Assembly: GCF_048569485.1 (NCBI RefSeq)
Contig: NC_134355.1
Span: 662,846,215-662,910,214 of the forward strand
From: Anomaloglossus baeobatrachus
Taxonomy: Eukaryota > Chordata > Amphibia > Anura > Aromobatidae
DNA: 64,000 bases
Direction: 5' to 3'
The notes under the pieces were generated by a model, which was not told where the DNA came from, searched no databases, and saw only the letters and a program-made list of their open reading frames with translations. Numbering within the stretch: position 1 is the stretch's first letter; each line of letters opens with the position of its first letter. Shown here piece after piece: positions 1 to 10,436 of the stretch. A program made the translations under genes and the position numbers.

Positions 1-2
1 AG

Positions 3-578
3 GACAAAGCCTTAGAATGGGCGACTCCCCTATGGGAGCGCTCTGATGTGGTTACTCTGAGACATCAAGACTTTCTTGATGCTCTTAAGGCGGTATTCAT
101 GGGTCCGCAGGTTACCCATGATGCGGCCCTGAGACTGTTAGATCTATCTCAGGGTTCGTTATCCACTAGTTCTTATGCCATTGCTTTTAGAACTCTGGTG
201 GCAGAACTAGATTGGCCAGAGAAGGTGTTGATTCCTATCTTCTGGAGAGGGTTGGCAGGCTATGTCAAGGATGCCCTTGCTACTCGTGAGGTCCCTGCTT
301 CTCTGGAGGACTTGATCACAGTTGCAACGAGGATCGATGTACGCCATAAGGAACGTAGACTCGAGGTCTCTTCCTCACGCCCTAAGCATCGGGCTATTCC
401 AGTTGTTGAGGGTCCACTACCATCTTCCTCAGCATCTGAAACATCTCCCACTCCTATGGAGTTAGGTCATACGTTCTCCAGACTACGCAAGTCTGGTCCT
501 CCTATATGTTACGTATGTCGTCAGGCTGGGCACTATGCCAACAAGTGTCCTAGTCGTCAGGGAAACTCCCTGGCCTAG
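3..578 (+). CDS. Gag polyprotein, C-terminal part (Ty3/Gypsy)
   Basis: The reading frame is already open at the window edge (ALEWATPLW is visible in the first bases), so this is the C-terminal part of gag. Near the end is a CCHC zinc knuckle with the spacing CYVCRQAGHYANKC, the nucleocapsid motif that binds element RNA in family members. Before it lies the helical gag core region and a low-complexity Ser/Pro linker. Pol follows about 95 bases later in a different frame, an arrangement usual for the family. The true start is off the window. Confidence 0.88.
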   Translation, partial: DKALEWATPLWERSDVVTLRHQDFLDALKAVFMGPQVTHDAALRLLDLSQGSLSTSSYAIAFRTLVAELDWPEKVLIPIFWRGLAGYVKDALATREVPASLEDLITVATRIDVRHKERRLEVSSSRPKHRAIPVVEGPLPSSSASETSPTPMELGHTFSRLRKSGPPICYVCRQAGHYANKCPSRQGNSLA

Positions 579-673
579 TAACCATTAGAGGGGGGTTACT
601 AGAGACGTCTTCTGCACCCTCTAAGTGTTGTATCCCAGGTCAGCTCTCGTTATCTGAGAATACATGGCCTATT

Positions 674-3600
674 ATGGCTTTTGTGGATTCCGGAGCTGAC
701 GGGATTTTTGTGTCCTCAGGATTTGTAAAGGGACACAATATTCCCTCTATCATGTTAGAGGCGCCTATTCCTGTCCGTGTTGTTAATGGAACTATGTTGT
801 CTGACTCCATTACATTGAGGACAGTTCCCTTGCGCCTTTCCCTGTCTCAGGGTCACATAGAGGAGATTTCTTTTCTTGTTTTGCCTGAGGGTATAGACGA
901 CGTCCTTCTGGGTCTTCCATGGCTTCGGACTCATGCTCCTCACATTGACTGGGAGTCTGACAGCATTATTAGTTGGGGTTCGAAATGTCAGTCCCGATGT
1001 CTTCCCTTACCACCTAAGGTCGTTGCGGTTGCATCAACTGATCTCTCTCCCATACCTACACCCTATTTGGATTTCGCTGACGTGTTCTCCAAACAGGGTG
1101 CTGAGGTTCTTCCACCCCATAGGCCGTATGACTGTGCCATAGACCTTATCCCAGGTTCGGTTCCACCTAAAGGCAGGGTTTACCCCCTGTCGATACCTGA
1201 GTCGGAGGCCATGTCGACCTATATAAGAGAGAGTTTAGAGAAGGGGTTCATTCGTAAGTCTGTCTCTCCCGCGGGAGCTGGGTTTTTCTTTGTTCGGAAG
1301 AAAGAGGGTGATTTGCGTCCCTGCATAGATTACAGGGGTCTCAACGCAATCACAATAAAGAACAAATACCCATTACCTTTAATTTCGGAGCTCTTTGACA
1401 GACTGAGAGGAGCTCAAGTTTTTACGAAGTTGGATCTGCGGGGTGCGTATAACTTGGTACGAATTCGAAAGGGTGACGAATGGAAGACCGCTTTTAACAC
1501 CCGAGACGGTCACTATGAATACCTCGTCATGCCTTTTGGGTTATGTAATGCACCCGCAGTATTTCAGGACTTCGTAAACGATGTGTTCAGGGATTTACTG
1601 TTATCCTCAGTAGTGGTGTATCTGGACGACATCCTGATTTTTTCTCCTGATCTGGAGACTCATCGTCAGGATGTCGTTCGTGTCCTTTCCCGTTTAAGGG
1701 AGCACTCATTGTTTGCTAAACTCGAGAAATGTGTATTCGAGCAGTCCTCATTGCCTTTTTTGGGTTACATTATCTCACAAGAGGGTCTGGCTATGGATCC
1801 TGCGAAGCTCTCTGCTGTCCTGCAATGGTCCGAACCTCATTCCTTGAAGGCGGTGCAACGCTTCTTAGGATTCATAAATTATTACAGGCAGTTCATACCC
1901 CATTTTTCTACTTTGGTGGCCCCTTTGGTGGCCTTGACTAAGAAAGGTGCTAATCCCAAAGCCTGGTCTACTGAGACATCTCAGGCTTTTGAGGCAGTAA
2001 AAAGACACTTTTCAACTGCTCCCGTTCTTCAAAGACCCGATGAGAATAAGCCCTTCCTCTTAGAGGTTGATGCCTCTTCAGTGGGTGCTGATGCGGTCTT
2101 GTATCAAAAGAACGGTGCAGGTAGAAAAAGGCCGTGTTTCTTCTTTGCTAAAACCTTTTCACCGGCAGAGAGAAACTATACCATTGGGGATAGGGAACTG
2201 CTCGCCTTGAGATTAGCCTTGGAGGAGTGGCGTCACTTGCTGGAAGGAGCGAAACATCCTTTCCAGGTCTATACAGACCATAAGAATCTGACGTACTTAC
2301 AAACCGCTCAGCGTCTGAATCCTCGCCAAGCCCGCTGGTCCTTGTTTTTCTCCCGCTTTCACTTCTCCATCAACTATCTGTCTGGGAGTAAGAATAACAA
2401 GGCAGACGCCCTGTCTCGCTCTATGCTTTCTACCCAGGAAGAGATTGACGAACCTCGTCTTATCCTTCCCTCCAGGGTTTTTCATACGCTCTCCCCTGTG
2501 ACGTTAGACCAAATCCCACCGGGCAAGACCTTTGTTCCGCCTGATCGACAGAATGATATACTGTCATGGGCCCACACCTCAAAGGTGGGTGGGCATTTTG
2601 GTATTAAGCGGACACGAGAGTTACTGGAGAGGTGGTATTGGTGGCCACACTTAGCCAGCCACGTCAAGAGATATGTCGGTTCCTGCTACTCGTGTGCTCG
2701 CAACCGTCCATTACGGCAGAGACCGGCTGGGCTCTTGCATCCTTTACCAGTGCCAGATAGACCATGGGAGGTGGTAGGCATGGACTTTGTGGGTGATCTT
2801 CCATGTTCACAGGGACATAGATTTGTGTGGGTCATTACGGACCATTTCTCCCGGATGGTTCATCTCGTACCGTTATCGAGAATCCCATCTTCCAGGGTAC
2901 TAGCCAAACTATTCCTCAAGCATGTCTTTAGGCTTCACGGGATGCCAGATCGTATCATTTGTGATAGAGGCCCGCAATTTACTTCCCGTTTCTGGCGAGA
3001 TCTTTGTAGCCTTCTGCAAATTGAGTTGAATCTCTCTTCGGCATACCATCCGGAGACTAATGGTTTGGTTGAACGTACCAATCAATCTATGATTATATAC
3101 CTTCGACACTTTGTTGCTGAGAACCACGATAACTGGTCCTCCCTCCTACCCTGGGCAGAATTTGCCCTTAACAATTCGCTGGCTGAGGCCACTGGGCAGA
3201 CACCGTTCGTACTCAATAATGGGCAACACCCTAGGGTACCGGTACCGTTTCCCGCTGCTGCACCTCCTCCTCTTGTGGCCGACTGGGCAACTAATGCCAG
3301 AGAGGTTTGGGATCGGACTCAAGAGTCGATCCAAGCAGCTAAGGACCGTATGAAGACGGTGTCCGATAGGTTTCGTCGCCCGGCTCCTGTCTTTTCTCCA
3401 GGGGACTTTGTGTGGCTCTCTGCAAAACACGTGAGACTTAGAGTGAGCTCTGTCAAATTTGCTCCTCGCTTCCTGGGTCCTTATGAGGTTCTTCGACAGG
3501 TAAATCCTGTAGTCTATCAATTGAAGTTACCTGTCCATCTTAGGATTCATGACAAATTCCATGTCTCACTGCTAAAGCCGGCTATTTTACCTCACGCTCG

Positions 3601-3808
3601 TGAAGTGCACTCTCCTGCCTCTGATTCCTCTCGCTCTAGCTATGAGGTACGAGCCATAGTTGGTTCTAAGATGGTTAGAGGGCGCAGGTTCTTCTTGATA
3701 GATTGGGAGGGCTATGGCCCGGAACATCGCTCTTGGGAGCCTGAGGAGGCTGTCCATGCTCCCGACTTAGTTGCCGATTACCTGCGTCGCCGGGAGGGGG
3801 GCCCTTGA
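674..3808 (+). CDS. Pol polyprotein: protease, RT, RNase H, integrase, chromodomain
   Basis: About 1044 codons. Visible in order: aspartic protease (VDSGADGIFV near residue 4); reverse transcriptase with CIDYRGLNAIT near residue 216, the FGLCNAPAVFQ block and YLDD near residue 316; RNase H (LEVDASSVGADAV near residue 465); integrase HHCC zinc region (residues about 632-675) and DDE core (GMDFVGD, DRGPQFTS, ETNGLVERTNQ); and a chromodomain at about 990-1040 with the YEV..IV and FLIDWEGYGPEHRSWEPE pattern. In chromoviruses the chromodomain steers integration to modified chromatin. The frame is open throughout, so it looks whole. Family assignment is secure; the exact lineage would need a tree. 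Confidence 0.94.
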   Translation: MAFVDSGADGIFVSSGFVKGHNIPSIMLEAPIPVRVVNGTMLSDSITLRTVPLRLSLSQGHIEEISFLVLPEGIDDVLLGLPWLRTHAPHIDWESDSIISWGSKCQSRCLPLPPKVVAVASTDLSPIPTPYLDFADVFSKQGAEVLPPHRPYDCAIDLIPGSVPPKGRVYPLSIPESEAMSTYIRESLEKGFIRKSVSPAGAGFFFVRKKEGDLRPCIDYRGLNAITIKNKYPLPLISELFDRLRGAQVFTKLDLRGAYNLVRIRKGDEWKTAFNTRDGHYEYLVMPFGLCNAPAVFQDFVNDVFRDLLLSSVVVYLDDILIFSPDLETHRQDVVRVLSRLREHSLFAKLEKCVFEQSSLPFLGYIISQEGLAMDPAKLSAVLQWSEPHSLKAVQRFLGFINYYRQFIPHFSTLVAPLVALTKKGANPKAWSTETSQAFEAVKRHFSTAPVLQRPDENKPFLLEVDASSVGADAVLYQKNGAGRKRPCFFFAKTFSPAERNYTIGDRELLALRLALEEWRHLLEGAKHPFQVYTDHKNLTYLQTAQRLNPRQARWSLFFSRFHFSINYLSGSKNNKADALSRSMLSTQEEIDEPRLILPSRVFHTLSPVTLDQIPPGKTFVPPDRQNDILSWAHTSKVGGHFGIKRTRELLERWYWWPHLASHVKRYVGSCYSCARNRPLRQRPAGLLHPLPVPDRPWEVVGMDFVGDLPCSQGHRFVWVITDHFSRMVHLVPLSRIPSSRVLAKLFLKHVFRLHGMPDRIICDRGPQFTSRFWRDLCSLLQIELNLSSAYHPETNGLVERTNQSMIIYLRHFVAENHDNWSSLLPWAEFALNNSLAEATGQTPFVLNNGQHPRVPVPFPAAAPPPLVADWATNAREVWDRTQESIQAAKDRMKTVSDRFRRPAPVFSPGDFVWLSAKHVRLRVSSVKFAPRFLGPYEVLRQVNPVVYQLKLPVHLRIHDKFHVSLLKPAILPHAREVHSPASDSSRSSYEVRAIVGSKMVRGRRFFLIDWEGYGPEHRSWEPEEAVHAPDLVADYLRRREGGP

Positions 3809-3816
3809 GGGGGAGG
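3807..3816 (+). other. Polypurine tract of the Gypsy element
   Basis: GAGGGGGAGG lies immediately before the 3' LTR and overlaps the pol stop codon. This is the expected position for the plus-strand DNA primer of LTR retrotransposons. Confidence 0.75.
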
Positions 3817-3835
3817 TACTGTTACGGTTGCTGCG

Positions 3836-4105
3836 AGCACTGGAGACTATGTCCAGATTTCTTGCTACTGCACATGTGCGAGCGCTGGAGACTAAGTCCA
3901 GATTTCTTGCTACTGCACATGTGCGAGCGCTGGAGACTAAGTCCAGATTTCGTGCTACTGCACATGTGCGAGCGCTGGAGACTAAGTCCAGATTTCGTGC
4001 TACTGCACATGTGCGAGCGCTGGAGACTAAGTCCAGATTTCTTGCTACTGCACATGTGCGAGCGCCGGAGACTAAGTCCAATCTTGGAGCCATTGCACAT
4101 GTGTG
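3836..4105. repeat. 45-bp tandem repeat inside the LTR (about six copies)
   Basis: The unit GCGCTGGAGACTAAGTCCAG... recurs every 45 bases, each copy carrying the palindrome CACATGTG. Because 45 is divisible by three, it keeps reading frames open on both strands, which produces spurious peptide repeats. The position upstream of the TATA box suits an LTR U3 enhancer-like array; that role is inference. Confidence 0.9.
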
Positions 4106-4276
4106 GGTGACATCATCGCTGACACGAGGTCACATGTCTCTGACACCTTCTATGCCGATTGGTCGCTGGTCATGTGCTTGTGACGTCTTGCTCGGTGATA
4201 GGCCAGCATGACGTCACTCCTGTCGTTCTGGCAGCGGATTGGCTCTGGTGTCCTCCATCTTGGATGAGGCAGAGTC

Positions 4277-4284
4277 TATATAAG
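4277..4284 (+). promoter_or_regulatory. LTR TATA box
   Basis: TATATAAG sits in the LTR about 170 bp after the 45-bp array. It is a plausible core promoter for element transcription starting about 30 bp downstream. Confidence 0.55.
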
Positions 4285-5010
4285 ACCCTGACACACGCCG
4301 CATGGTGCTCAGTCCTCTTGGTTCATGCATATGAGTAGACGCTCTGTGCGCGTTCCTCTAGGCATTCCTCTGTCTATGCTAGGTGAGCGCTACCGGCAGG
4401 GTAGCGTTCTTATACCTTACAGCTTCGGCTGCTGTCTGTATCCTTACCTCTTAGGGGAGCGGACATAGGCAGGTGCCTGAGGCACATGGTCTGGCTGGGC
4501 CTTGTGATTCTACTCGTAGGTGGACGTTGCCGCTAGGGTAACGTTCCTTATACTGCGTCTGGCAGTTGTTCGTATCCTCGCACACTAGGGGAGCGAACAG
4601 AGGTAGGAGCTTTGTGCGGCTTACGCTGCTGTTCGTCTCTTTTGCACCACTAGAAGAGCGGACCTAGGCAGGTGCCACATCTAGTGGTTCGTGTCCTCGC
4701 ACACTAGTGGAGCGAACGCAGGTAGGAGCTTTGTGCGGCTTACGCTGCTGTTCGTCTCTTTTGCACCACTAGAAGAGCGGACCTAGGTAGGTGCCATTTC
4801 GCACACATTGCCTTTGTCTCTGTGATTGTTAACAGAGATCATTCCACACACCCTCCAAGTAAGGGAGGAATTGCTTTACTTACTTATTATATCCTTCTGT
4901 GAGTTAACAGAGGTATTGCACTCTGCCATAGTCTGCAGCAAAGTCTTTGCACGGTGGACCCTGACTGTCTGATACTTCTTTCGGTTATTATCAGACAGCC
5001 CCCCGTAACA

Positions 5011-6463
5011 ACGCCCTTGCGCATTTTGGAATGCTGTGCTGATGTGTATTCACTAGACTTGTGCGTTATATCCAAGTTTTTGCAAAACTCACACAAATGC
5101 AGCGGAAAGCTGCCACCAACAGGCACACACGTGCGGTTTTTAAATGCAAGCACGGAGGCACTAAGAACCTAACAGGTCTCTATCCAGGGACAACGTGGAG
5201 CCTCCCAATTTTTGGCTGCCCTGCCTAAGGGCTATACTACAATAGACCCACTTTTTTCCAATGGGCACTTCAGGTTTACAGGCCCTCATGCACGTCTCTA
5301 TCCAGGGACAACGTGGAGCCTCCCAATTTTTGGCTGCCCTGCCTAAGGGCTATACTACAATAGACCCACTTCCTTCCAATGGGCACTTCAGGTTTACAGG
5401 CCATCATGCACGTCTCTATCCAGGGACAACGTGGAGCCTCCCAATTTTTGGCTGCCCTGCCTAAGGGCTATACTACAATAGACCCACTTCCTTACAATGG
5501 GCACTTCAGGTTTACAGGCCATCATGCACGTCTCTATCCAGGGACAACGTGGAGCCTCCCAATTTTTGGCTGCCCTGCCTAAGGGCTATACTACAATAGA
5601 CCCACTTCCTTCCAATGGGCACTTCAGGTTTACAGGCCCTCATGCACGTCTCTATCCAGGGACAACGTGGAGCCTCCCAATTTTTGGCTGCCCTGCCTAA
5701 GGGCTATACTACAATAGACCCACTTCCTTCCAATGGGCACTTCAGGTTTACAGGCCATCATGCACGTCTCTATCCAGGGACAACGTGGAGCCTCCCAATT
5801 TTTGGCTGCCCTGCCTAAGGGCTATACTACAATAGACCCACTTCCTTACAATGGGCACTTCAGGTTTACAGGCCATCATGCACGTCTGTATGCAGGGGCA
5901 TTGGTGAACCTCACAATTTTGGACTGCCCTGGCAAAGGAAAATACTACAAAGACTCACTTCCTCAAAATGGGCACATTAGACTCAAGAGGCCTTCATGTA
6001 CGTCTCTTCTCAGGGACATCGGAGTGCCACACAATGTTTTCACGTAAAATCTTTCATGTATTAATCTCAAAAAGTAACATACACCAGCTCTATCTCACTA
6101 TTGGGTATGTGCCCTTAACATTTCCGCCATGAAAAATCATTTTGGGGTCATTTTGGAAGGTTTTCTGGTGAGTCCGTAAAAATGGCGTAAAACGCGGACA
6201 AAATTGTTCACAGCTGTGACTTTTCAGTGATAAATGCTTCAAGGGGTCTTCCCCATGCTGTTGCCATGTCATTTGAGCACTCTTCTGAGACTTTTGTGAC
6301 ATTTTTAGGGTTTCTCCATGCTGCCGGGGGGTCATTTCACAAAAATACTCGGGTCTCCCATAGGATAACATTGGGCTCGTTGCTCGGGCCGAGTACACGA
6401 GTATCTTGGGAGGCTCGGCCCGAGCTTCGAGCACCCGAGCTTTTTAGTACTCGCTCATCACTA
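5011..6463. mobile_element. hAT-like nonautonomous element, right part, carrying a satellite
   Basis: The right end reads TAGTACTCGCTCATCACTA, whose reverse complement TAGTGATGAGCGAGTACTA matches the general form of the hAT terminus at 45337 (TAGAGATGAGCG). The GC-rich stretch 6350-6440 is full of CTCGGGC/GCTCGG repeats typical of subterminal regions. The left end is not visible because the Gypsy LTR abuts at 5010; I infer that the Gypsy element inserted into this element. Confidence 0.5.
5176..6045. repeat. 118-bp satellite array
   Basis: Units begin at 5176, 5294, 5412, 5530, 5648 and 5766 with GTCTCTATCCAGGGACAACG, each 118 bp and nearly identical. A seventh, clearly diverged unit starts at 5884 and a partial eighth at about 6002. 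The small open frames it creates in each copy are out of register from unit to unit (118 is not a multiple of three), so it is not coding. Confidence 0.93.
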
Positions 6464-6549
6464 ATCATCACGTATCTTTCACCAGTCTAGTTTTGACATC
6501 ATTAGAAGTTTTAAACCTCCAGTTAGACCACAAGGGCCAAACTGAATTA

Positions 6550-7194
6550 TTAAAGGGAACCTATCACCAGTTTTTTACCCTATAAGCTGTGACCACCACC
6601 AGTGGGGTCTTATATACAGCATTCTAACATGCTGTATATAAGAGCCCAAGCCGCCGTGTAGAACATAAAAAACACTTGATAATACTTGCCTAAACTGGTC
6701 GCTGCGGTGGATGTGGCTCAGATGGGTGTCTTCGTCCTCCAGTGCCGGCGCCTCCTCTTTCGGCCATCTTCGTCCTCCTTCTGAAGCGGTGGTGCATGAC
6801 GCATCTACGTCATACACACTCGCCGGTTCAACACATGCGCACTACAATACATTGATCTGCCCTGCTCAGGGCAGATTAAAGTGCACCTGCTCAGGACCTG
6901 AATGCTGGCGAGTGTGGATGACATTGGACACATCATGCACCGCAGCTTCAGAAGGACGACAGAGGTGGTGACAAAGATGGCCGAAAGAGGCGGCGCCGGC
7001 ACCGGAGGACGAAGACGCCCATCTAAGTCACATCCACTGCAGCGACCGGTTTAGGTGAGTATTATAAAGTGATCTTTACGTTCTACATGGCGGCCTGGAA
7101 TCTTAAATACGGCATGTTAGAATGCTGTATGTAAGAGCCTACTGGTGGTTTCCGTAGCTTATAGGGCAAAAAACTGGTGACAAGTTCCCGTTAA
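6550..7194. mobile_element. Foldback MITE with TTAA ends
   Basis: Starts TTAAAGGGAACCTATCACC and ends GGTGACAAGTTCCCGTTAA, with long inverted arms around an unpaired centre. TTAA at both outer edges suggests a TTAA-targeting superfamily (piggyBac or Kolobok type). Relatives occur at 26562-27177, 33032-33989 and 63811 onward. Confidence 0.8.
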
Positions 7195-7543
7195 GACGTA
7201 TGAGCCCTTCTTAAATGGTTTGCATTGTGTAACGTTCAAGTATTCCATAATCATCTACTAGATGTTAATTGAACATTGACATTTAGGAACTAGACCAAGA
7301 AGGATAATGATAATCTTTGAGTAGTAGTCAACTCGTGGACTTGTAACCAATGGTTGTATATTGATAAAGCTGAAATTCTGAGCTCTCGAGACCTCAGAGC
7401 ATAATAAATGTAAGATTTAAAAATATATAAAAAAATACTCACCTCATCTCTACATCTTCCCTTCTACTTACAGCTCACCAAGAGCCATCCACTCTACTTC
7501 TTTCAGCCATTGCATGCTGCATCTCTATCCTCTTCAGTATAAG
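7195..7543. other. Unassigned intergenic/intronic sequence
   Basis: AT-rich sequence with no open frame, terminal repeats or motif that I can recognise. Confidence 0.5.
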
Positions 7544-8200
7544 TGTCACGCACGTGACTATCGGGGTTTACCTAAGGCCTGATAAACCCCCAGAAGATGT
7601 TACAACACACAGGGAATACAGGAGTCACAATACAAAGGAGGTTCCTGATGCTAGGGAAAAGGGTGAGGGGACACCTCCTGAACTCACCTCAAGCTGACTC
7701 CTGAGCTCCCTAGCGATCCTATACAGGTTCTTACAAGCTGTCACAAGCAGAATACCTTATTCCCTCAGCTGGCCTGACACTGACCCTGGCTAGTGAGCGG
7801 GCTGACAATTTCACTAGACTCGCCACTACAATACAGAAACACAAGGGAAGAAATACAAACAGGGGAAATAGACATGCAAGGAAAAGACACTCCAGGCGGC
7901 TTCAAAGCAGCAAACACCACTGCTGCACATAACAAGACAGACTTCTTCCAGAGCTCACTCCTTTCAAAGTGGACCACATAGAAATGAGAATTCAGTTTCT
8001 ATCACAGGGATCATGTTATCAGATCATATGACATAAATAGGGAAGGGGAATGATCTCAAATAGCCACACCTAAGATTGACAGCTAAAGTCTGCATCCAGG
8101 TAGGAAAGAGTGCTTAACCCTTACAGCACCACAATGAAGGAGTTGTTATTAAATTACAACAGTGGACCCTCCAGCAGTGAGGTGCCATGACCTTCTGACA
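7544..8200. repeat. Candidate solo LTR, family unknown
   Basis: Begins TGTCACGCACGTGAC and ends CTTCTGACA, giving TGTCA/TGACA inverted ends over 657 bp with no coding capacity. I cannot find a matching target duplication (TAAG versus CCAG), so either the boundaries or the call may be wrong. Confidence 0.35.
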
Positions 8201-8304
8201 CCAGATATATTCATTAGAATAAACCAGGACTTCTGGCTCAGTCATTGGGCACTGTAAGCATGACACATGTTATGGTAACACAACATTGCAACCTTATGCC
8301 ATGT

Positions 8305-8516
8305 GTGATGTCCTGGCAAAACCAGGTAGTCACAGATGACTGTACCCCCTCCCGAATGCAGGAATCTCCTTCTCCTTGGAATTCCATCAACACACCACAC
8401 ATAGGTAACACCAGCCACATTGGATCCGGCTGCCACTCGAGCCCCAGCCACGATCCCGGATCCGAATGCCTCAGTCAGCCTTCCCTGACATGGTCAGTCA
8501 CCCCCTGCCCCCGACA
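8305..8516 (+). repeat. Old, short solo LTR of the A/B family
   Basis: Starts TGTGATGTCCTGGCAAAACCAGG, a diverged version of the start of element A's LTR, and ends CCCCGACA, preceded by CACTCGAGCC and GATCCGAATG like the LTR 3' part. CATG directly flanks both sides (8301-8304 and 8517-8520), a 4-bp target duplication. Only 212 bp long, so it is internally shortened; the divergence suggests it is the oldest family copy here. Confidence 0.75.
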
Positions 8517-8520
8517 CATG

Positions 8521-9238
8521 CAGTAGCACCCAAAGCCTTGTTGCAGCTGTAAGTTCTGGCATACAATAAAGATGCTGGAGAATCAGTAAGTGATGGTGGA
8601 AAAAAGAGGACTGGTCTGTGGGCAGCATGCAGCAGCGTGGCCAAAGAGGTCAGGATTTTTTTAATTTTTTTTTTTTACCATTAAATGGTTACTAAAATGA
8701 TATCAGAGCACATGTTCTCTGCAAATCAAATGGAAAAGTATGTAAGTGTGGAACTGTATATTTCTGGAAATTCTACACAAACTCGATCCCCTACGAATTA
8801 CTCTACTCATCACTGGTTGTCAGTTAACAGCATCTATTGTCTATCAGTGGTAGAAGTGATAAGGGGGCTTAATTTGCTTTTTCATATATACATGGATATA
8901 TAAAAATTGTAATCTCACTAATTTCCAGCAAAAATTGACCTTCATTTTTCGGGTGCAGGTTGGTCATAAATCTTCATTAAATAAAGATGGCACACAGCAA
9001 TTTATAATGCTTTTATTATTAATCCAAATGACATTTTCAACACAAGGGATAGGGAGGGCACGCTCCTCCCAGTGTTTAACCACGCATTTTACAGTTACTC
9101 TTCACAAAACCTGCCACCATTAAAGTGAATGGAGCTGGAGCAACAGGTCATTAATAGGAGCTGTGATTGGTTGCTATAGGAACAGGACATTGTTAGTATA
9201 AGAAGCTTATGTGTGACGTAATATGATGTCGGCGGGGA
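8521..9238. other. Unassigned sequence
   Basis: No coding or repeat structure that I can support, apart from a poly-T run near 8656. Confidence 0.45.
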
Positions 9239-9738
9239 GACGGATAGAGAAAGAGACAGAAAGAGACAGACAGAGACAGACAGGGAAAGAGAACAGTCAA
9301 AGAGACATACAGAGGCAGACAGAGACATACAGACAGGCACAGGCAGACAGGGAAAGAGACTGACAGACAGCAAAAGAGACAGAAAGAGAGACAGACAAAG
9401 ACAGACAGGGAAAGATACAGACAGGGAAAGAAACAGAGACAGGGAAAGAGACAGACAGACAGAAAGGGAAAGAGACAGAGACAGGGAAAGAGACAGAGAT
9501 GGTGAAAGAGACAGACATGGACGGGGAAAGAGATGGATGGGGAAAGAGACTGACAGACACAGACAGATACAGAGATAGAGACAGACAGACACAGAGATAG
9601 AGAAACAGACAGGGAGACTGATACAGAGACAGACAGAGAGATAGACACAGACAGACAGAGACAAACATGGATAAAGACAGAGAAAGCCATGACTAGAGAC
9701 AGAAAGACAGACACACAGAGACTGGGAAAGAGACAATT
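9239..9738. repeat. GACA-rich minisatellite
   Basis: About 500 bp of irregular (AGAGACAGACAG...) repeats, often with the phrase GGGAAAGAGACAGA. The Leu/Ser/Cys-rich open frames on the opposite strand are artefacts of this composition. Confidence 0.95.
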
Positions 9739-9740
9739 AC

Positions 9741-9771
9741 TACTCCGGGCAATGCCGGGTACTACTGCTAG
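9741..9771 (+). other. Possible Helitron-type 3' terminus
   Basis: A small GC-rich hairpin (CCGG GCAATG CCGG) is followed after about ten bases by CTAG and then T, the layout of a Helitron 3' end (hairpin, then CTRR, inserted before T). It directly follows the GACA array. No 5' TC end or replicase is identified, so this is tentative. Confidence 0.3.
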
Positions 9772-9850
9772 TTTCTATTATATAATTGCATTATAGGAAA
9801 TGCTGGATAAAAATGCAGTATTTTATCAAATGTGTAAACATTTTTTCCAG

Positions 9851-9992
9851 GGAAAACCAGAAAACATTAAATATTTCACCAATGTGAATTTGACTTCTCT
9901 GGTGGGTGATTTGTTTGGGGCTGGAATGGAGACCACGTCTACTACACTAAGATGGGGGATTCTGCTGATGATGAAATATCCAGAAATTCAAA
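9851..9992 (+). CDS. Cytochrome P450 family 2 gene, exon 6 (I-helix)
   Basis: Flanked by TTTTTTCCAG and GTAAGA splice sites and exactly 142 bp, the standard size of CYP2 exon 6. It encodes [20 protein letters not shown] then [18 protein letters not shown] and KYPEIQ. The AGxxT signature (AGMET) is the oxygen-binding groove of the P450 I-helix. The reading phase (47 codons plus one base) fits the start of exon 7 at 29008. CYP2 enzymes are ER-anchored haem monooxygenases that oxidise drugs, steroids and fatty acids with electrons from P450 reductase. Exons 1-5 are not seen between 5 and 9.8 kb and are presumably off the left edge. Subfamily is uncertain; the later exons look most like fish/frog CYP2K. 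Confidence 0.93.
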
Positions 9993-10436
9993 GTAAGACC
10001 AATCATTTCAATCATGTAAACATCTTTAGTGTATAGCATTTTTAACATGACATTAGGAGAAGTAGAAGAAAATAAAAGTAAGATAGAACCTTTTGTCTCA
10101 GAACAATTTCCAGGATAAAACCCCACAATATGCTTGACATCTGATTGGCAGCTGTCAGCAAATTCAAGTTGTCTTAAAAATAAGGAACTTTAGCCATTGT
10201 CTGTAATAAAAAAATAGAGTTTGTGATTATTTTTAAAACTGATGGAGCTCGTCTCAGTGCTGTAATTAATGCTCAATGTAATTGTCTTTCTGACTTATAG
10301 ACAATTATAAGTCAGATAGACAATTAATCAATGTCATATGATCTTCGCGGTTAACTTTTGGTTTTCCAATTTGCCACTCCAAAAAGTTGTCTTTTAGTAA
10401 TTTTAGCTTAGCTGGCCAGAAATAGAAAACTGGATG

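Larger units (their letters stand above)
1..5010 (+). mobile_element. Ty3/Gypsy LTR retrotransposon with chromodomain, 5' end off window
   Basis: Seen: the end of gag with a CCHC knuckle, a long pol in the order protease, reverse transcriptase, RNase H, integrase, chromodomain, then a polypurine tract and an LTR running from TGTTACGG to CCGTAACA. That order and the C-terminal chromodomain place it in the Ty3/Gypsy chromovirus group. The 5' LTR and start of gag lie to the left of the window, so LTR-LTR age cannot be judged. The part inside the window looks whole, with a very long open pol, which suggests a fairly young copy. It abuts the satellite-bearing hAT-like sequence at 5011. Confidence 0.93.
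3820..5010 (+). repeat. 3' LTR of the chromodomain Gypsy element
   Basis: About 1191 bp, starting TGTTACGG just after the polypurine tract and ending CCGTAACA, so the ends form an inverted repeat TGTTACGG/CCGTAACA. It contains a 45-bp tandem array in its upstream part, a TATA box at 4277, and several diverged short repeats around 4380-4790 (for example the phrase AGGAGCTTTGTGCGGCTTACG occurs twice). Confidence 0.85.

Noticed and set aside
3771-4211. Repeat proteins with 15-residue units on both strands
   Set aside because: They come from the 45-bp LTR array, whose length keeps frames open by chance.
5261-6047. Repeated 67-codon frames (GHFRFTGHHARLY...)
   Set aside because: Each comes from a 118-bp satellite unit; the period is not a multiple of three, so the frames do not join into a protein.
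7544-8200. Firm call as a solo LTR
   Set aside because: No matching target duplication could be found; kept only as a low-confidence candidate.
9095-9736. Long Leu/Ser/Cys-rich open frames on the minus strand
   Set aside because: They are translations of the GACA minisatellite; low complexity in every frame and no start context or domain.
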